Part shown: one piece after another, positions 34,701 through 50,100 of the stretch
How positions within the stretch are numbered: the stretch's first letter is position 1
How the letters are laid out: every line of letters begins with the position of its first letter
Assembly (NCBI GenBank): GCA_907165275.2
Contig: OU015663.1
Span: forward strand, 7,762,501 to 7,826,500
Reading direction: 5' to 3'
Source: Zygaena filipendulae
Taxonomy: Eukaryota > Arthropoda > Insecta > Lepidoptera > Zygaenidae
Length of the DNA: 64,000 nucleotides
Notes under the pieces: generated by a model
Told to the model about the DNA's origin: nothing
What the model saw: the letters and a program-made list of their open reading frames with translations, nothing else
Databases searched by the model: none
Program-made: the position numbers and the translations under genes

Positions 34701-37700
34701 GTAGTTCCGATGACCATCTGTGGTCTTCATCATCAGTTCCACTTCTTCAAATTTTGCTTTCCGCAAGCAAAGAAACGATTTACTATAAAAAATACCAAAA
34801 TCGCTATAGGTGTATACCCATAATTTTTGAAGAGGTCCCTCGATTTCTCCAAGATCCCATCATCAGATCCCGACTTGGTGGCAATGAGACCTAATTGGGA
34901 GTATACCCTTTCAAACAAAAAAACAATTTTCGAAATAGCTTCAATCGGAACCCGTGAAATACGTATTATTTTTGAGTTGTTCCGATGACCACCTGTGGTC
35001 TTCATCATCAGTTCCACTTCTTCAAACTTTGCTTTCCGAAAGCAAATGAATGATTTACTATCAAAAATACCAGAATCGCTATAGGTGTGCCTATAATTTT
35101 TGAAGAGTTCCCTCGATTTCTCCAAGATCCCATCATCAGATCCCGACTTGGTGGCAATGGGACCTAATTGGGAGTATACCCTTTCAAACAAAAAAGAATT
35201 TTCCAAATTGGTCTAACCGTCTTCGAGTAATCGGTGAACATACATAAAAATAAAAAAAAAATTTTTGGAAGTCGGTTAAAAAATTAGGATATCTTTGATC
35301 ATAGCTAATTTAACAATAATACACTCGATTATCAAAGCCTGCCAAAGGAAATAAACAAACCAAAATAATTTACCTATGTAGGTGCCTAGTATTTAGAAAA
35401 CCTGTCTGGATTTTAAAAGCCTGAACAGACAGAATAAAGAGAAAAACCACAAAACATAGGTATAAATTCCAGTAGACGTACGTCGCGTCGTGGTTGCAAC
35501 TACATGCCATTTATCTTGTGGGTACCTACCTAACCACTGACTATTAATCAATAATAAGAGGTAATATTACTTGGCAACAAAAAAAATATGTAAATTGTTA
35601 TTAAATCTAGATACACTACTTACTGCTGCAGCAGAATATAATGTCACAACATAGGAGCATACTACATATTGCCATAATAGCATACTATTGGTATCTATAA
35701 TTTAACATTGTAAATTACTTGCCCCACCAATGATATCATAAATATTAAAGGTACCTACTATTTATAATGCTACTGCTCCACCTGCGTGTTAACGCGTAAA
35801 TTAGTGCGCTAATTAAGGCATTACGTAGATGTGGCCAATATTTTAACAGGTTATCTTACTAACGGCATTACGATAGCTCGGGTGTCGGTTTTTTGGACAC
35901 ATCAAAGGGTTTTAGCGCGTTATTTAGCGCACTAAGCGGTGGTGGCTACATCAACGCCTTCTCATTCTGCGTGGCGCACGCGCGGAGCAAGACCGTATTT
36001 ACTTTGTTTTGGCGGGAAAAAATACGACAATGGAATGGTCTAAAATTACACCCGCTTCTACCTCCATTGCAAAAAAAACAGCTGTTTGAAGCTTCGACCT
36101 CCATTTTGTGTTAACGCGTTATTTCACTAGAAATTAACGCTTAACGGCACGTTGCAAACCAAATGTAGCCAATACGTATTTTAATGCGAAGTTGGACATT
36201 AACATCAACGTTTACGTTAAAGCAGGTGGAGCAGTAGCATAAAGGTAAACAGAATTTTCCTTTTCTAAATAAAAAAAAAATAGCCGGGTAAAACCGCGGA
36301 AAACGCCTAGTTATTAGACTAGAGACATGAGTTGGCCCCGTGCTAGCTAGAGGGTGTGTCGGGTGTGTTATAAATTCCTCCCACAATCTGACACTACTCG
36401 CTAGTGAGGTTTCGCAATCATCGCCTTATAGACGCAAGGGTTGCATCGCCAATACTGCCGCGTTTGGCGGTATACATTATACGGTATACATTTTGGTATT
36501 ACAATAAAACAATGAATAAGTTCAAATATATAAGTGATTATTGGCAAATTGTTAACCATCAGTGTTCAAATAAATATCTTTAAATTAAAAAAAAATCTTA
36601 AAGTCAAGTAATAATCGCTGATATCAACGGTTCGTTTAACAAAGATACCAACCTTAACAAAATTGTGTCGATTGGTTATTCGTTCGTCAGTTAATTAATT
36701 ATTATTGTTGTTGTTACGTACTTACCTATAAAAATGCAAAATATCTACAAGTATACCTACCTACTACTTAAATAAACAAGAGATATAAAAACCTGATTAA
36801 AAAACATTATAAAAAGATCATCCATCTGACTTCTAGATAGTAGATAGGATGTCAAAGTACTTTTGAGATGAGATAAAAAATTGTTAGCGACAGTGGACAA
36901 AGATAGCAGTGGACAAGGATAGCAAAAAAAACCACGTTCTCAAAAATGCAATAGGTTTACCATTGAAACTTGGAATGTGTTTGACGGAGAAAATCTTCCA
37001 CTATAACTGAAATACATAATACCTATTAGGTACCTACTTAACTATTTCAAATAGGAGAGACCGAGGGGAGAAACAAATTTTGACATTTTGTTTCATAAAC
37101 CAAATACTAGGTAACTACCTATACAGAAATCGTATAATATTAGTACCAATACATAGGTCATTCTTTACGCTGACTAACATAAAGAAATTGTAAGTAGGTA
37201 AGCGTTAAATATTGTGGTGAAAAATCGACTTAATCGTAAAAAAGTCAACTTGATGAAACAGGCGTCGAGTTGAAACATAATGATCATGTTTGAGAAGTAC
37301 TAAAAATGATGATATTATTTAAAGGTTTTTATTAAAATAAAACGTTTCAAGTAACGAAACACACTTTTTTATTTTTTAATATTTTGTACTGATATATCAG
37401 TCAAGTAGGTCCTAAAGTAGTTAAAAGTACTATACGACTCGCCATACCTCCGTCAGTATTTCTTATTCATTAGGCTTCGGCATGCCACAAAATAAACAAA
37501 TGAAATCAAGAAAAAAAAAATTATGCCCGTTATTGCCCGCGTAGCGAGGAATCCTACTTATATTATAAACGCGAAAGTTTGTAAATGTATCGATGGATGG
37601 ATGGATGGATGGATGTTTGTTACTCTTTCACGCAAAAACTATCTACTGAATGGATTTAAATGAAACTTTACAATATATAGCTATTTTAGCTAGCTTTTCT

Positions 37701-40700
37701 ATTATTAAAATATCCTTGGTTTTGTATATGTATGTAACTAGCAAATAATATATCTTATACATCAGATTAACACATAGGGTAATTTTTATCCCGGAATTCC
37801 CACGGGAACTTTGAAATTAACACGGTTGAAACCGCGGGGCACAACTAGTTCAATTTATGTACAAGAGAGAGAACAAAATATTTTGGCCCCCATCAGTGAC
37901 ACACACTATTTTTCATCATGAGAAAAAGTACGAGTATAGGTACCTACATAAAAAGTACTTCCATACCTTCAGACATCGGATTGACAGTGTAATAAAACAA
38001 CACCTTTAAGCGAGCGACTGCAACCTAACTTATCTACCTACAGAAGCATGAACGCGGACCAATCCGGAGGGAGAAACTAGTCCTCTATGGGGACAAATAT
38101 TTATTTTGGCCCCGCCATCTCCTAAGGCCAATAAACCTTTCTAGAACAGGTGTGATGAAATAGTACATTGTTATCCTAGGGGTGAAAGTAACTTATTTAG
38201 TCCCGAGAGGGGGTTTGGCGCCCGAGCGTAGCGAGGGCGCCTATAGATCGAGGGACTAAATAAGTCTTTCTCCCGAGGGTAACACTGTGCTTTTCATTAC
38301 GAATGCAAGGAAAGTCAAAATAAAAATAGGAATTAGCTAAAGAAAAAATGAGTGAAGATCGGATAGTCGCTTGACACTTTCCCACCTATTTCTTTTTCTT
38401 TGGCCAGCTAGCTATTCAGCCAGTATTTTTTATTTACATTGTGGCGACCTAAAAAAAATATTATCTTTAATTATTAAGTATTAATTAAAGAAAATAAAAA
38501 AAATATAAATAGGAATTAGCTTAAGAAAAAGTGAGTGAATTTTATTTTAATTAATACCTACTTAAACTTTACGTTATTTCAATTTTACATCGCGCTGGCT
38601 GTATAGAAAGTTGAAACATGGTTCAATAGAAATGTGAAAATAGACTTAGTTTTTTTTTAATAATTTGACAGTTGTCAGTTGAAAGCGATTCTCCCTAGGG
38701 CTGAAAAGGGTTACTTTCAACCCGCTTCTCAGGCAACTTCAGACCTACTTTCCGAGTATGAGTAATGAAAAAGCCTTTTCACTTCAGTAGCTCAAACATG
38801 TAGGTTTTGCTGCCTGAAATCAGTGAGCAAAATGTGATTAGGGTTCAAAATCAGCACTCGCCGGAGTAAGGGGACAGCCTACTATCTTCGGGGGAGTAAG
38901 GGGACAGCCTACTATCTTCGTGTCCCAAGCCAACCTCACCTGCTCGCGGTGCACCCTGCTGATCAACAGACGAGGCTCTGGCCACCGAACTAATGGCGGT
39001 ATAACCATTCAATAGGCCGAGCCTAAATACCCAGGCCGGCGGCGGGCAGCAGCGCCGTCGGTGCCAGACTCGGTCCTGCGCTCACCAACCCGCCTGCCCA
39101 GCGCGGTGAGTATGGGCAAAAACCCCCAATGATGATTACGCCACATGTACGGCCCCCAGTGCCCGGCAGCTCCACGGTTCCGGGTCACGGCAGTGGCCTT
39201 GATCTCGGTGGGGCAGGGGGTGCGAAGAATCCCCGGGTGGGGAACCTCAACCACAAACTGACCTTGGCAACGTTTAATGGACGCAGTCTACGGCTGGATG
39301 AAAGCTTACAACAACTGGAGGTAGAACTGGAAAATATCAGGTGGCATGTTTTGGGGTTGTCTGAAGTCCGAAGACAGGGGGAGGACACGATAACCCTAGA
39401 ATCCGGCCACCTGTTCTACTTCCGGGAGGGCGACCAGCAGTCGCAGGGTGGCGTGGGCTTCCTTGTCAACAAGGCTCTCCGTGACAACGTGCTGGAGGTG
39501 TCGGGTGTGTCGTCCCGGGTAGCATACCTTGTATTAAAACTAACCGAGAGGTATTCCCTCAAGGTTATACAGGTATATGCACCAACATCGACACACGCTG
39601 ATACGGAGGTCGAGGCTATGTATGAAGATATCGCAAAGGCCATAAATAACACCACCAAGACCTACTTCACCGTTGTCATGGGAGACTTTAATGCCAAAGT
39701 GGGAGCGCGAGAATGCGACGGATTGCGTATCGGGCCACATGGAATCGGACTAAGGAACCAGAGGGGGCAAATGCTAGTCAACTTCCTGGACATGCAAGGG
39801 CTGTTCTGTATGAACACCTTCTTTAAGAAGAAGCCCCATAGGAAGTGGACCTGGCGGAGCCCCGATGGTAAGACGAAGAATGAGATTGACTTCATTTTGA
39901 CAGACAAGAAACACATATTTAGGGATGTCTCTGTGGTCAATAGGTTTAATACCGGCAGTGACCACCGACTGGTAAGAGGCACCCTAAGTATTGACTTTAG
40001 AGTTGAGAGGAGTCGTATGGTGAGATCCGTTCTTCGTCCAACACTGATCCAGACCGTGAATGGCTCTGAAGCGTTCCAATTGGAACTACGCAATCGCTTT
40101 TCTGCGCTGGAAACCACTGAAGATGTTGACAGGGGTCTAGAAAGTGTGACTAGGGTGCTTCGCGAAGTAGGAGCCAGGCACTTCAAGGGTAAGCGAGGTA
40201 GCCGAAGGTCTAAACTTTCGGCGGGGACTCTGGGGCTGATGAAGATTCGACGCGAGATGCCGGAGGGAGCTCCGTCAGATACCTACCGTCTCAACAAAGA
40301 AATCCGCAAGTCGGTGAGACGTGACCTCCGAAGCTACAATACGAATCTCATAAGAGACGCGATTGAGCAAAATCGGGGGTCAAAAGTCTTTGCTAGAAGG
40401 CTGGGTAGGAGCCACCTGACGAAGCTCAAAACCTCAGAAGGCAAAACCGTCACATCAGTTCCAGAGATACTCGCCGAAGTTGAAGACTTCTACCACAAGC
40501 TGTATGCCTCACATGCTCCAAAGCCTCCGCCTGATGCGAACGACCCAAGAGCCACACTGACGCGCCACTTTACCGACGATCTCCCAGAAGTGGACGAAGA
40601 CGAAATTGGGGGGGCTCTCAGACAGCTTCAGAATGGGAAGGCTCCCGGCGAAGACGGAATTACTTCCGAGCTTCTCAAAGCAGGTGGTACTCCAGTTTTG

Positions 40701-43700
40701 AGAGAGCTAAAGGAGCTATTTAATTCCGTCATAGCCAATGGGACTACCCCGAAGGCGTGGAGTGAGAGCGTGGTCGCTTTGTTTTTCAAGAAAGGAGATA
40801 AAACTCTCCTGAAAAACTATAGACCAATCGCGCTCTTAAGCCACGTCTACAAGCTGTTTTCGAGAGTCCGCACAAATCGTCTTGCCGCAAGATTTGACGC
40901 CTTCCAGCCACCGGAGCAGGCTGGGTTTCGGAAAGGCTTTAGCACCGTAGACCACATTCACACAGTGAGGCAGATTATACAAAAGTCCCAGGAGTATAAT
41001 CAGCCGCTGTGTCTAGCATTTGTGGACTACGAGAAAGCCTTCGACTCCGTAGAAACCTGGGCTGTTCTGGAATCCGTGCAGCGATGCCAAGTCGATTGGC
41101 GATATGTGGAGGTACTGAGAAGCCTATACAAATCAGCGTCGATGTCCGTCCAAGTACAGAACCACAAGACGAAATCCATCCAGTTGCTCAGAGGCGTGAG
41201 ACAGGGAGATGTTATTTCTCCGAAACTGTTCTCCAATGCACTGGAGGATGTCTTCAAAACACTGGATTGGAACGGACTGGGCATCAACATCAATGGCGCA
41301 TATCTCAGCCACCTTCGCTTCGCCGACGACATAGTGTTGATGGCAGAATCGCTGCAGGATTTTCAGCAAATGCTGCACAGCCTTAATGCTGCCTCAATGG
41401 CAGTCGGTCTCCGGATGAATTTGGACAAGACAAAGGTCATGTTCAACGACTGGATTACTCCGGAGCCGATCTTGATCAATGGTGAAGCGCTCGAAGTTGT
41501 CCAAGAATATGTCTACCTCGGGCAGACATTGCAGCTAGGTAGAGACAACTTCGAACGTGAAATCACAAGAAGGGTGCAGCTGGGCTGGGCAGCATTTGGG
41601 AAGCTACGTCATATCTTTTCGTCGCCACTACCGCAGTGTCTGAAGAGCAGGGTGTACAATCAGTGCGTCCTGCCCGTCATGACATATGGAGCCGAGACGT
41701 GGAACATGACGGTCAGGCTGGCCCACCGACTACACGTCGCTCAGCGAGCTATGGAAAGATCTATGCTCGGTATTTCGCTACGGGATAGAATCCGTAACGA
41801 AATCATCCGGCAGAGGACCAAAGTTATAGACATCATCCAGAAGTGTAGCAAGCTGAAGTGGCAGTGGGCTGGTCACATCTGTCGCAGAACCGATGAGCGT
41901 TGGAGTAGACGGGTTCTGGAATGGAGACCACGTCTCGGTAAGCGTAGTGTTGGACGCCCCCCTGCCAGATGGACCGATGACCTGAAGAAGGTCGCTGGTA
42001 GTGGCTGGATGAGGAAAGCGGGAGATCGTGTACTGTGGCGTGCCCTTGGGGAGGCCTACGTCCAGCAGTGGACTGCAATAGGCTGATTGATTGATTGATT
42101 GATTGACTCGCCGCAAAAAACGACTTTGCTCTCTTGTTGCACAAATAACTACTTCAGCGATATGGGAAAAGTAATATTTTTTTTGTTCTGTACCTACAGT
42201 TTCTTGGAGATCTACAACGAGCGCGTGCACGATCTACTGGCAGGAAACGGTCCGCTTACTTCATGCAACTCCTTGCCTCGGCGCAGAGGAAACGTGAGAA
42301 AGGATTTGCGCGTTCGAGAGCATCCAACTAAAGGGCCCTATGTTCAGAGTGAGTTTTTCAAGTTCCTTGTCCAATTCCGAAAATTACTAAATTCACTTTA
42401 AGTAGGTAAGTATAATATAATTCATCGGATACTCTTTGTAACGGGATAAAAGTATGGAAAATGTGTTTAACTTCAAGTAAAACACATGCGTACGCACGCA
42501 CAGTGCCTACGTATGCACGTGGGTAGCCCTAAGGAGCTTGAAATTTTACGCTACAGTCAGAGTCGTTTTAATGATAGTACTTAAAATTAAGTAAGTAATC
42601 ATTAAGAAGACTGAGTACGGCCGTAAGAATACATGTCAAGGACTGAAATTTAGTGTGTGAATTTTATTGCCCGCTGCTAGGCTCCGTAATAAAAGTAAAT
42701 ATTTTGTGAATAAACTCTGTGAGACTATGTAATAAAATGCCAATTGTCTTTCAATAAATTTAAAAAACTTTATTACCTATTCCTAAAGCATATTATAATG
42801 TCAGTGAGCATATTTTAAGTGATGCGTAACCGTTAGCTTGGGGGAGTGTTTTTATTTAGATAAGATAAGATTTGATTTATTTGTCACTGTTAACAGTGTT
42901 ATATAAATACATAGCCTAAATTGTGAAGTTGCTGAAAAGCTTTTGGGCAGCTTCTTCTCAGTGGTGAACTACTACCGAGTTTTAGTCCGATTGAGTCAGA
43001 AACACAATGGCATTTTAATTTATTTGAAAAAGCAAAAAATACGTCGTGTCTATATTTTTTTTTTAATTTATTTATTTAATTTCAAGTAACAGTGACTCAT
43101 TTTGGTTAGTAATAGTAGTTAACAAGATACTATTAAATAAAAATATACATTTTGGATAAGTATACGTGTTGTTTTTTATTTTCTAACTGACGGACTAATT
43201 ACAATTTTGATGTTCAAAAGTCGTCAACATCCCCATTCTAGTTGGTGTCCCTTCTGTCTGTTCTGTGTGAGTTTTCCATGTTCTCAATTGCCGCTGTGCA
43301 GACCTGCGCCGCGTGTCTGTGAGCGACGAGGCGTCCTTGCTTGCCGTGGTGCGTGAGGGCGCGCGCCGCCGCCGCACGGCCGCCACGCGCCGCAACCCCC
43401 ACTCGTCCCGCTCGCACACGCTGCTGGAGCTGGCCACGCCACGCGCCACGCTGCATCTAGCCGACCTCGCCGGCAGGTAATGACCACTAATGACCATGCA
43501 ATAGTAGTAAAAAAGGAGGTTACGAAGCTTCGACTCTAGCTACGATAAGTCGGAACTGCTGTAGATATTACACCGACGATTTCGACGTTGGCTCCGGCAC
43601 TTAAATCGTATGTTTATGCATGTCGCGCAGGGAACCCTACATGCTTTCCATCGTCGATTAACTCTTTCGTTATACGCAGTACCCGATGATTTACAGATGA

Positions 43701-44142
43701 TGATTAATACATTTCTCTTCTGCCACCACCTCCGACTCCGATTCCGATTACGGTTCTGGCTCCGATTCCGGTTCCGACTCCGAAAAACTAAGAAACACAA
43801 ATCACGGCAAAATCTAATATCGAACACTAATTAAAATGGCTGAACATTATTGGAACACCTTACATGATATCCATGCGTTCACACATATGAAAGATCGTCG
43901 ACAATCTAATATGAGACAGACCACGAGCTAGACTATAGAGAATACCGATAGTAAGTAACGTAAACGTTGTTCGCTTGGGCGATGTCTAAACTACACGTAT
44001 CTTTGAACAGTGAAAAAGCTAGCTGGGAAAGCGGTGCAAGTGGTCGCGGCCGTCAAAAGGAAGGTGCTAACATAAACAAGTCTCTTGTAGCGCTCAGCAA
44101 TGTCATATCGGCATTAGGTAAAGTACCTACCTACTATCTAAC

Positions 44143-44181
<39 letters not shown>

Positions 44182-47100
44182 TTGCACATCCATTAAGTAA
44201 CATAAGGTGTTGAGGTAGTTAGTACACAGTTCTTAATGGACCCTGTTTATAGGGCACAGCACAAAACATTTCAAATTCGGAGAGAGCAAGATGTATCACA
44301 TAAGTACTTTAAAATTAAGTAGTTGGTATTTTGAGTAGCTTATTTATTTTTATAAGTATTATTTATCAATTTTAAGATTCAAAGTATCTCCAAAATATTC
44401 TTTTATGTCATAGTATGACTTAGTAAGTAACAAGTCTTTTAATTTTTTCAGGAAAGTTGTATCATTTTTTTCATCTTTTAATATTTGCGGTAGTTTGTTA
44501 TATACCTTGATGGTCATTACATAGGGACTCGTTGAGTATAATTGTAGCGTAGAAGTGGGTTGCATTAGTCTGTCTTTATGTCGTAGATTATATTTTACAG
44601 GAATTTCACTGCGCTTTTGGTAAAGCTTAGGATTATTTCGAACAAATTTACATATTTCGTATATATATAGACTTGGTAAGGTGAGTATTTTTAGCTTTTT
44701 AAAGTGGGGTTTGCAACTATCAGTTTGTTTTATATTAACCAGGATTCTTATAAGCTTTTTTTGTAGAGTAAAAATTGCGGGAGCGCCTGTGCTATTCCCC
44801 CAGAGAATCAGTCCGTAGTTAAGCCATGCAAAAGAATAGGCATAGTATACTGCAAGGGCAGTTTTCAAGTCAGTAGATTTTTTAATTTCATTAAGTGCAT
44901 ATGTAAAACGCGATATTTTACTACTTATTTTTTGTGTATGTTTTTTCCAATTGATGTGTGTGTCTATTTCTATTCCTAGCAATGTGAATTCTCTCATAAC
45001 TTCAAGTTGTATATCTCTGTAGAAAAAGTTGAAATCTAACGGGTTTTTTTGGGGCGGGTGAAAGATCATAATTTTAGTTTTTGAGAAGTTTATTTCTAAA
45101 TTGTGCCTGCTCATCCATTCGGTAATGCGGTTTAACGTAGAGGTGACCTTATTACGTAAATGGACACTGTTTTCAGACGGAATTAAAATCGATATGTCAT
45201 CCGCAAACAAAACGCAATGGTCAGCTGTAATTTTGGGGAGGTCGTTTATGTAAATCAAAAATAGCAAACACCCAAGCACACTGCCTTGGGGTATAGATGA
45301 GTTTAAGGTCGTACTATTCGAGTGGGTGTATTCAAATTCGTTATTTCGTTCATCAAAATGGTTAACTTCTACATATTGTATCCTATCTTTTAAATATGAA
45401 GTAAACCACTTGTGCGCTATTCCTCGAACTCCTATACCGTACAGCTTCTCAAGAAGTATTTCGTGCTGTACCTTATCGTACGCCTTTGACATATCCAGGA
45501 ATAAACCTACTGCATACGATTTATTGTTTAATATGGAAAGAGCTTCTTGAATAAATTTGTAGACTGCTAATGTTGTAGATCTTTTCCTACGAAAACCATT
45601 TTGGGCATCATCAAATATTTTATATTTTTCGCAAAATGAGTATACGCGAACACACATTGCTTTCTCATAAATTTTTGAAATTGTAGATAGCACAGTAATG
45701 GGGCGGTAATTGCTTGGGTCTGATTTACAATTTTTCTTATGGATGGGTTTGATTTTACCTTTCTTTAACAAATCTGGGAAAATACCCTCTTCAAATGACT
45801 GGTTTATCAATGTAGTTAAAGGGAAAGTTAATTCATCTGCACACTGTCGTATGAGTGCAGGTGGTAGTTCGTCATCTCCGTAACTGTTCTTATTTTTTAG
45901 ATTTTTTATTATTTTATATATTTCTTGATAGGTTACCGGTGCTAGAAACATTGTGTTTTCCGTAGGATCAATCACAGGGCAACCGTTTGGTATAGCGTTT
46001 CCATTTGGCTGGGAGACATTTTCCTTACTAATTTTTGCAAAATAATCATTGAATATGTTAGCGATTCGTTCTGGTTCCGAAATTATATTGTCCTTTATTT
46101 TTAAAGTTATATTGTAATATTTATTTTTAGTTTTTTTATTTGTTCTTTCTTTAATAATTTTCCACATCGTTCTTACTTTGTTATTTGATTTTTTTAGTTT
46201 ATTTATGTAGTTTAATTTTTTTGCCGTTGTTACTAACCTTTTAAGTATTTTTTCATATCTTTTATAATAAGATTTAATTATGTCGCTTTTTGTTTTTGAA
46301 GATAGTATTTTTAATAATCTTTTATTTTTGCAGCACAGTTTGATTCCAGTTGTTAGCCAGTATTTTTTATTATTTGATTTTAGTTTAATACTTCTTTTAG
46401 GTATAGTTACATTTAAGATATTAGTTAGTGTGTTATGGAATGTCATATAGTTTTCGTTTACAGTTTTATTAGGAAGTATAATTGTTTGCCAATTTATAGT
46501 TCTTAATTTCTCTTTAAATTTATAAATATTTTCATCATTGTAGGATCTTTTTTTCGCTTTGTAGATTTGTTTATTTTTTTGGAGGTTTATATTAATTTTT
46601 ATACTTGTTCCTTTATGATCTGAGAACCCTAAATCCTCTACTGCCGTTGAAGAGTATTTATCATAAAAGTTTGTAAATATAAGGTCCAAGCATGAGAGAT
46701 GGTGTGTACGTTCCTTTATGTGCTGAGTAAGATTGTGTTCTAGCATGAGGTTTATAAATTCGTTTGCTTCTACACTGTTTTTTAAAACGTCTATATTAAA
46801 ATCTCCACCTAATATTATATTTAGCTTCGAATATTTATTTGTGATAAAGTTTAAAATAAGTTTTAGTTGTTTATGAAATACATCTCTCTCTCTTCCGTTC
46901 CAATACATTACTACTAATAGTATATTTTCGTTTGGTAGTTCAGTTGCGCACACTTCTAGCACGTATTCGATCGACATATTCGTAATATCGCTTCTGTCTA
47001 TACACTTAATTTGTTCCTGTAGCAGTATACAGACACCGCCACCTCTTCGATCCTTTCTGCAAAACGATGATGCTACTTGATACTTATTTATGTTTATAAG

Positions 47101-50100
47101 GTCCAGTTTTCCTTGATTTAGCCAGGTTTCCGATATACAAACAGCTTGATAAGTAGGGTCCTGTTCGAGAAATGATTCAAGAATATGTTGCTTATTATTA
47201 AGGCTTTGTACATTTTGAAAAAGAACGTTACATGGTAGATCTTTGGTTTCGAAAAGTTTTGTTTTCTTGATTGGTGTTATATCCTGATGCGTTATTGTCC
47301 ATGCGTGTAGTGTTTGTTTTTTTTACCGATTAGGTAAGTAGATATATGAAATTTTATATTGGATTCATTCATTTATTTGAGACAAGTACAACTTCTTTTT
47401 TTCTTGCAGTGAACGGAAGAAATTCTCGCAGCAAATACGTACCTTATCGTGACTCCGCGCTCACTTGGCTACTCAAAGACTGTTTCACGGGCGGCGGCAG
47501 TGCATTCATTATAGCCAGTGAGTTGAAATAAAAACAAAATCGTTTGCTTGCAATCCTAATCCTCACTAATATTATAAATGCGAAAGTGAGTTTGTTTGTT
47601 TGTTGCGCTTTCACGCCTCAACGGCTCAACGGATCATCATGAAATCTTGCATACAGTTGTCAGGGGTATAGAGAGGACATAGGGTACTATTTATCCGAAA
47701 TTACCGCAGGTGAAACCGCGGGGAACAGCCAGTATGTATTATAAGTACCAATGTGTGTTTATTTGTTGGTACGCGTTCACGCCTTAACTACTCAACCGAT
47801 TATCATGAAAATTTGCATAGTACAAGTTGTCACTGGTACAGAAAAGGACATTGCCCATTGGATTATTTTTTCCCGGTATGACTGCGGGAACTCAGAAATT
47901 AATTCGGACTCAACATGCATTAATGTTTATTTAGAAGTCCACATAATTATACATATAACATACGAATATTGTGCAAGTCCAACAATATGACATATTACTA
48001 CATAGGGGTCGAATTATTAACATTCTTTTTTAAATCTGCTAATAATGACAAAAAAATTACAACCGACTTCAAAACACACAGAAATGCATAAAAAGTTAAA
48101 AATAACAAAATACCGATACCTATCGGTGTGTCTGCCCGGGGACTTAGTTTATCTACCCATTACCTATTTAGCTTGGCACTGACTTCAAACTGACCGGTAT
48201 CGGTATTTTATTTTTAACTTTTTAGTGTAAGTGCATTTTTGTGTGTCTTGAAGTCGGTTTTAATTTTTTTGTTAATATTTTATTAGATACTATATATTTA
48301 AAGAGTTCCCTCGATTTCCCCAAGCTCCCATCGTCAGATAAATAAATAAATAAAAAACTGACCTGACCTGACTTCATGACGATGGGACCACCTCGAGAGT
48401 ATACCCTTTCAACATCGATCTCATATAAAAAGTAGATACACAATCACTAATCAGCGTCAAAAAATGTCCTCATGAAATCGCGAATCGGTGCGCGTATAAA
48501 TGAGTAGCATTCGTGCTAGCTTAAAAATTGTACAAATCATACATCTAGGAGCCTAAAAAAGGACGGAATATCTCGCCAACCTAAATATAGGGTGTTGGCG
48601 AGGATCTAGAGATGCCACTTGAGGTTGCAGGCATGGTCGCAAAAGAAATTAGAGCAAATGCTCTAAATTTCCTCAAACTTCCTTCTGCTAATATCCCAAA
48701 TATATTTTCACAAATAGGTATTTCCAAAACTCTTAATTTTTAAACAGTGACTAAGTAAAAACGTAACCAAAGTGCGTTTTTTTACGCTAAAGAATGTTTA
48801 TGTGTGTGATGAATAGTTGTGTCACTTGTGTGTCACATCCGGCGACACTAGTTTCCGCATTAAACGGAGTTGATGCCTCGTCTATCTGGAGATCGATTTT
48901 TGAATCGCTCGAATTACTATTCGCACACGGAATTGCAAGATTCACGTGTGAATGCTTAAAAAATGTATGAGCATTCGTACGTGAATTCGCTAATTCGAGC
49001 GATTCAAAAATAGGGCCTCTGTTCTGTGAGTTCAGCCGTCTCTCCGAGCGCGGCGTGCTATTCTGAGTCAGCGTCGACGCTGCGCTGGGCGGCGCGCGCG
49101 CGCCAGCTGCCCGCCGCGAAGCTCGGAGCCGCCGCCCCCGCCGACCAGCCGCGAGGCGCCCTGCTGCGGGCACAGCTCGACCAACTATTACAAGAACTCG
49201 GCAAACACCACATTTTATACGTAACTATCTATATGTACTTATACAACGTGTTAATGAATTAACTGAAAACTAGAAAGTAGGTTGCTCAGAATCAACTAGC
49301 GAATCGATCGCACTATGTTTTAATATAGGTTATATGTTTTCATTTTTACTAGCCCATGTCTAAATTATTTATAATAAAATATTGGTGCGTACGTCGCGCC
49401 GCCCGCAGCAAAACAATTCGAACCGGTAGGCGCGGGCGTATCGGTTGGAATTTCGTGGATAGGTCCTCCTCCAAATTAATGTTGAATAACTTAAAAGGAT
49501 AAATTTTTTTCGACATAAAATATATTTTAATCATATTATTCTTTATTTTTTTAAATGGGGTGTATCATGTTTACAGTTAATTCATTAATACGTTGTATAC
49601 ATATTTATAAAAATGGATCCGCATTTCCCTTGGTCTCGGCATCACGCGTGAACCGGCTGGACCAATTTCGCTAATTCTTTTTTTGTTGTGTTTGTTATTA
49701 TAAGGAGAAGGTTCTTATGAAAGAAATAGAAATAGAATAAGTTCCTGCGTGAATTTGCAAACTCCCTTGAGTTTCAACCGCACCGACACCGACTTTAAAC
49801 CGATCAGTAGGTAGCATATACCAATAATAATATTACGTGCATTTTTGTCCTTTGGATTAAATCGGTAATTTGTTATTTTTAACTTTTTAGTGTAGAGCAT
49901 TTTTGTGTTTTGAATTCGGTTTTAATTTTTAATTTTGTTTATTTTTCGCTTAGTGGGTTACAAACGCTTACAAAATTAAAAATTAAAACCGAATTCAAAA
50001 CACAAAAATGCTCTACACTAAAAAGTTAAAAATAACAAATTACCGATTTAATCCAAAGGACAAAAATGCACGTAATATTATTATTGGTATATGCTACCTA

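Noticed and set aside
34733..35206. Minus-strand open frame of 157 codons with an internally repeated sequence
   Set aside because: The repeat lies in a tandem copy of a dispersed element found at several other places with stops and indels. It has no domain and no splice context.
41778..42230. Minus-strand frames crossing the end of the RTE LINE and kinesin exon 5
   Set aside because: They overlap real plus-strand coding sequence of two unrelated genes; shadows.
43195..43497. Arg/Ala-rich minus-strand frames of 67-100 codons
   Set aside because: Antisense to GC-rich kinesin exon 6; the composition explains the open frames.
43610..43834. Small Arg/Leu/Phe-rich frames in kinesin intron 6
   Set aside because: They come from the TTCCGA hexamer tract read in different frames.
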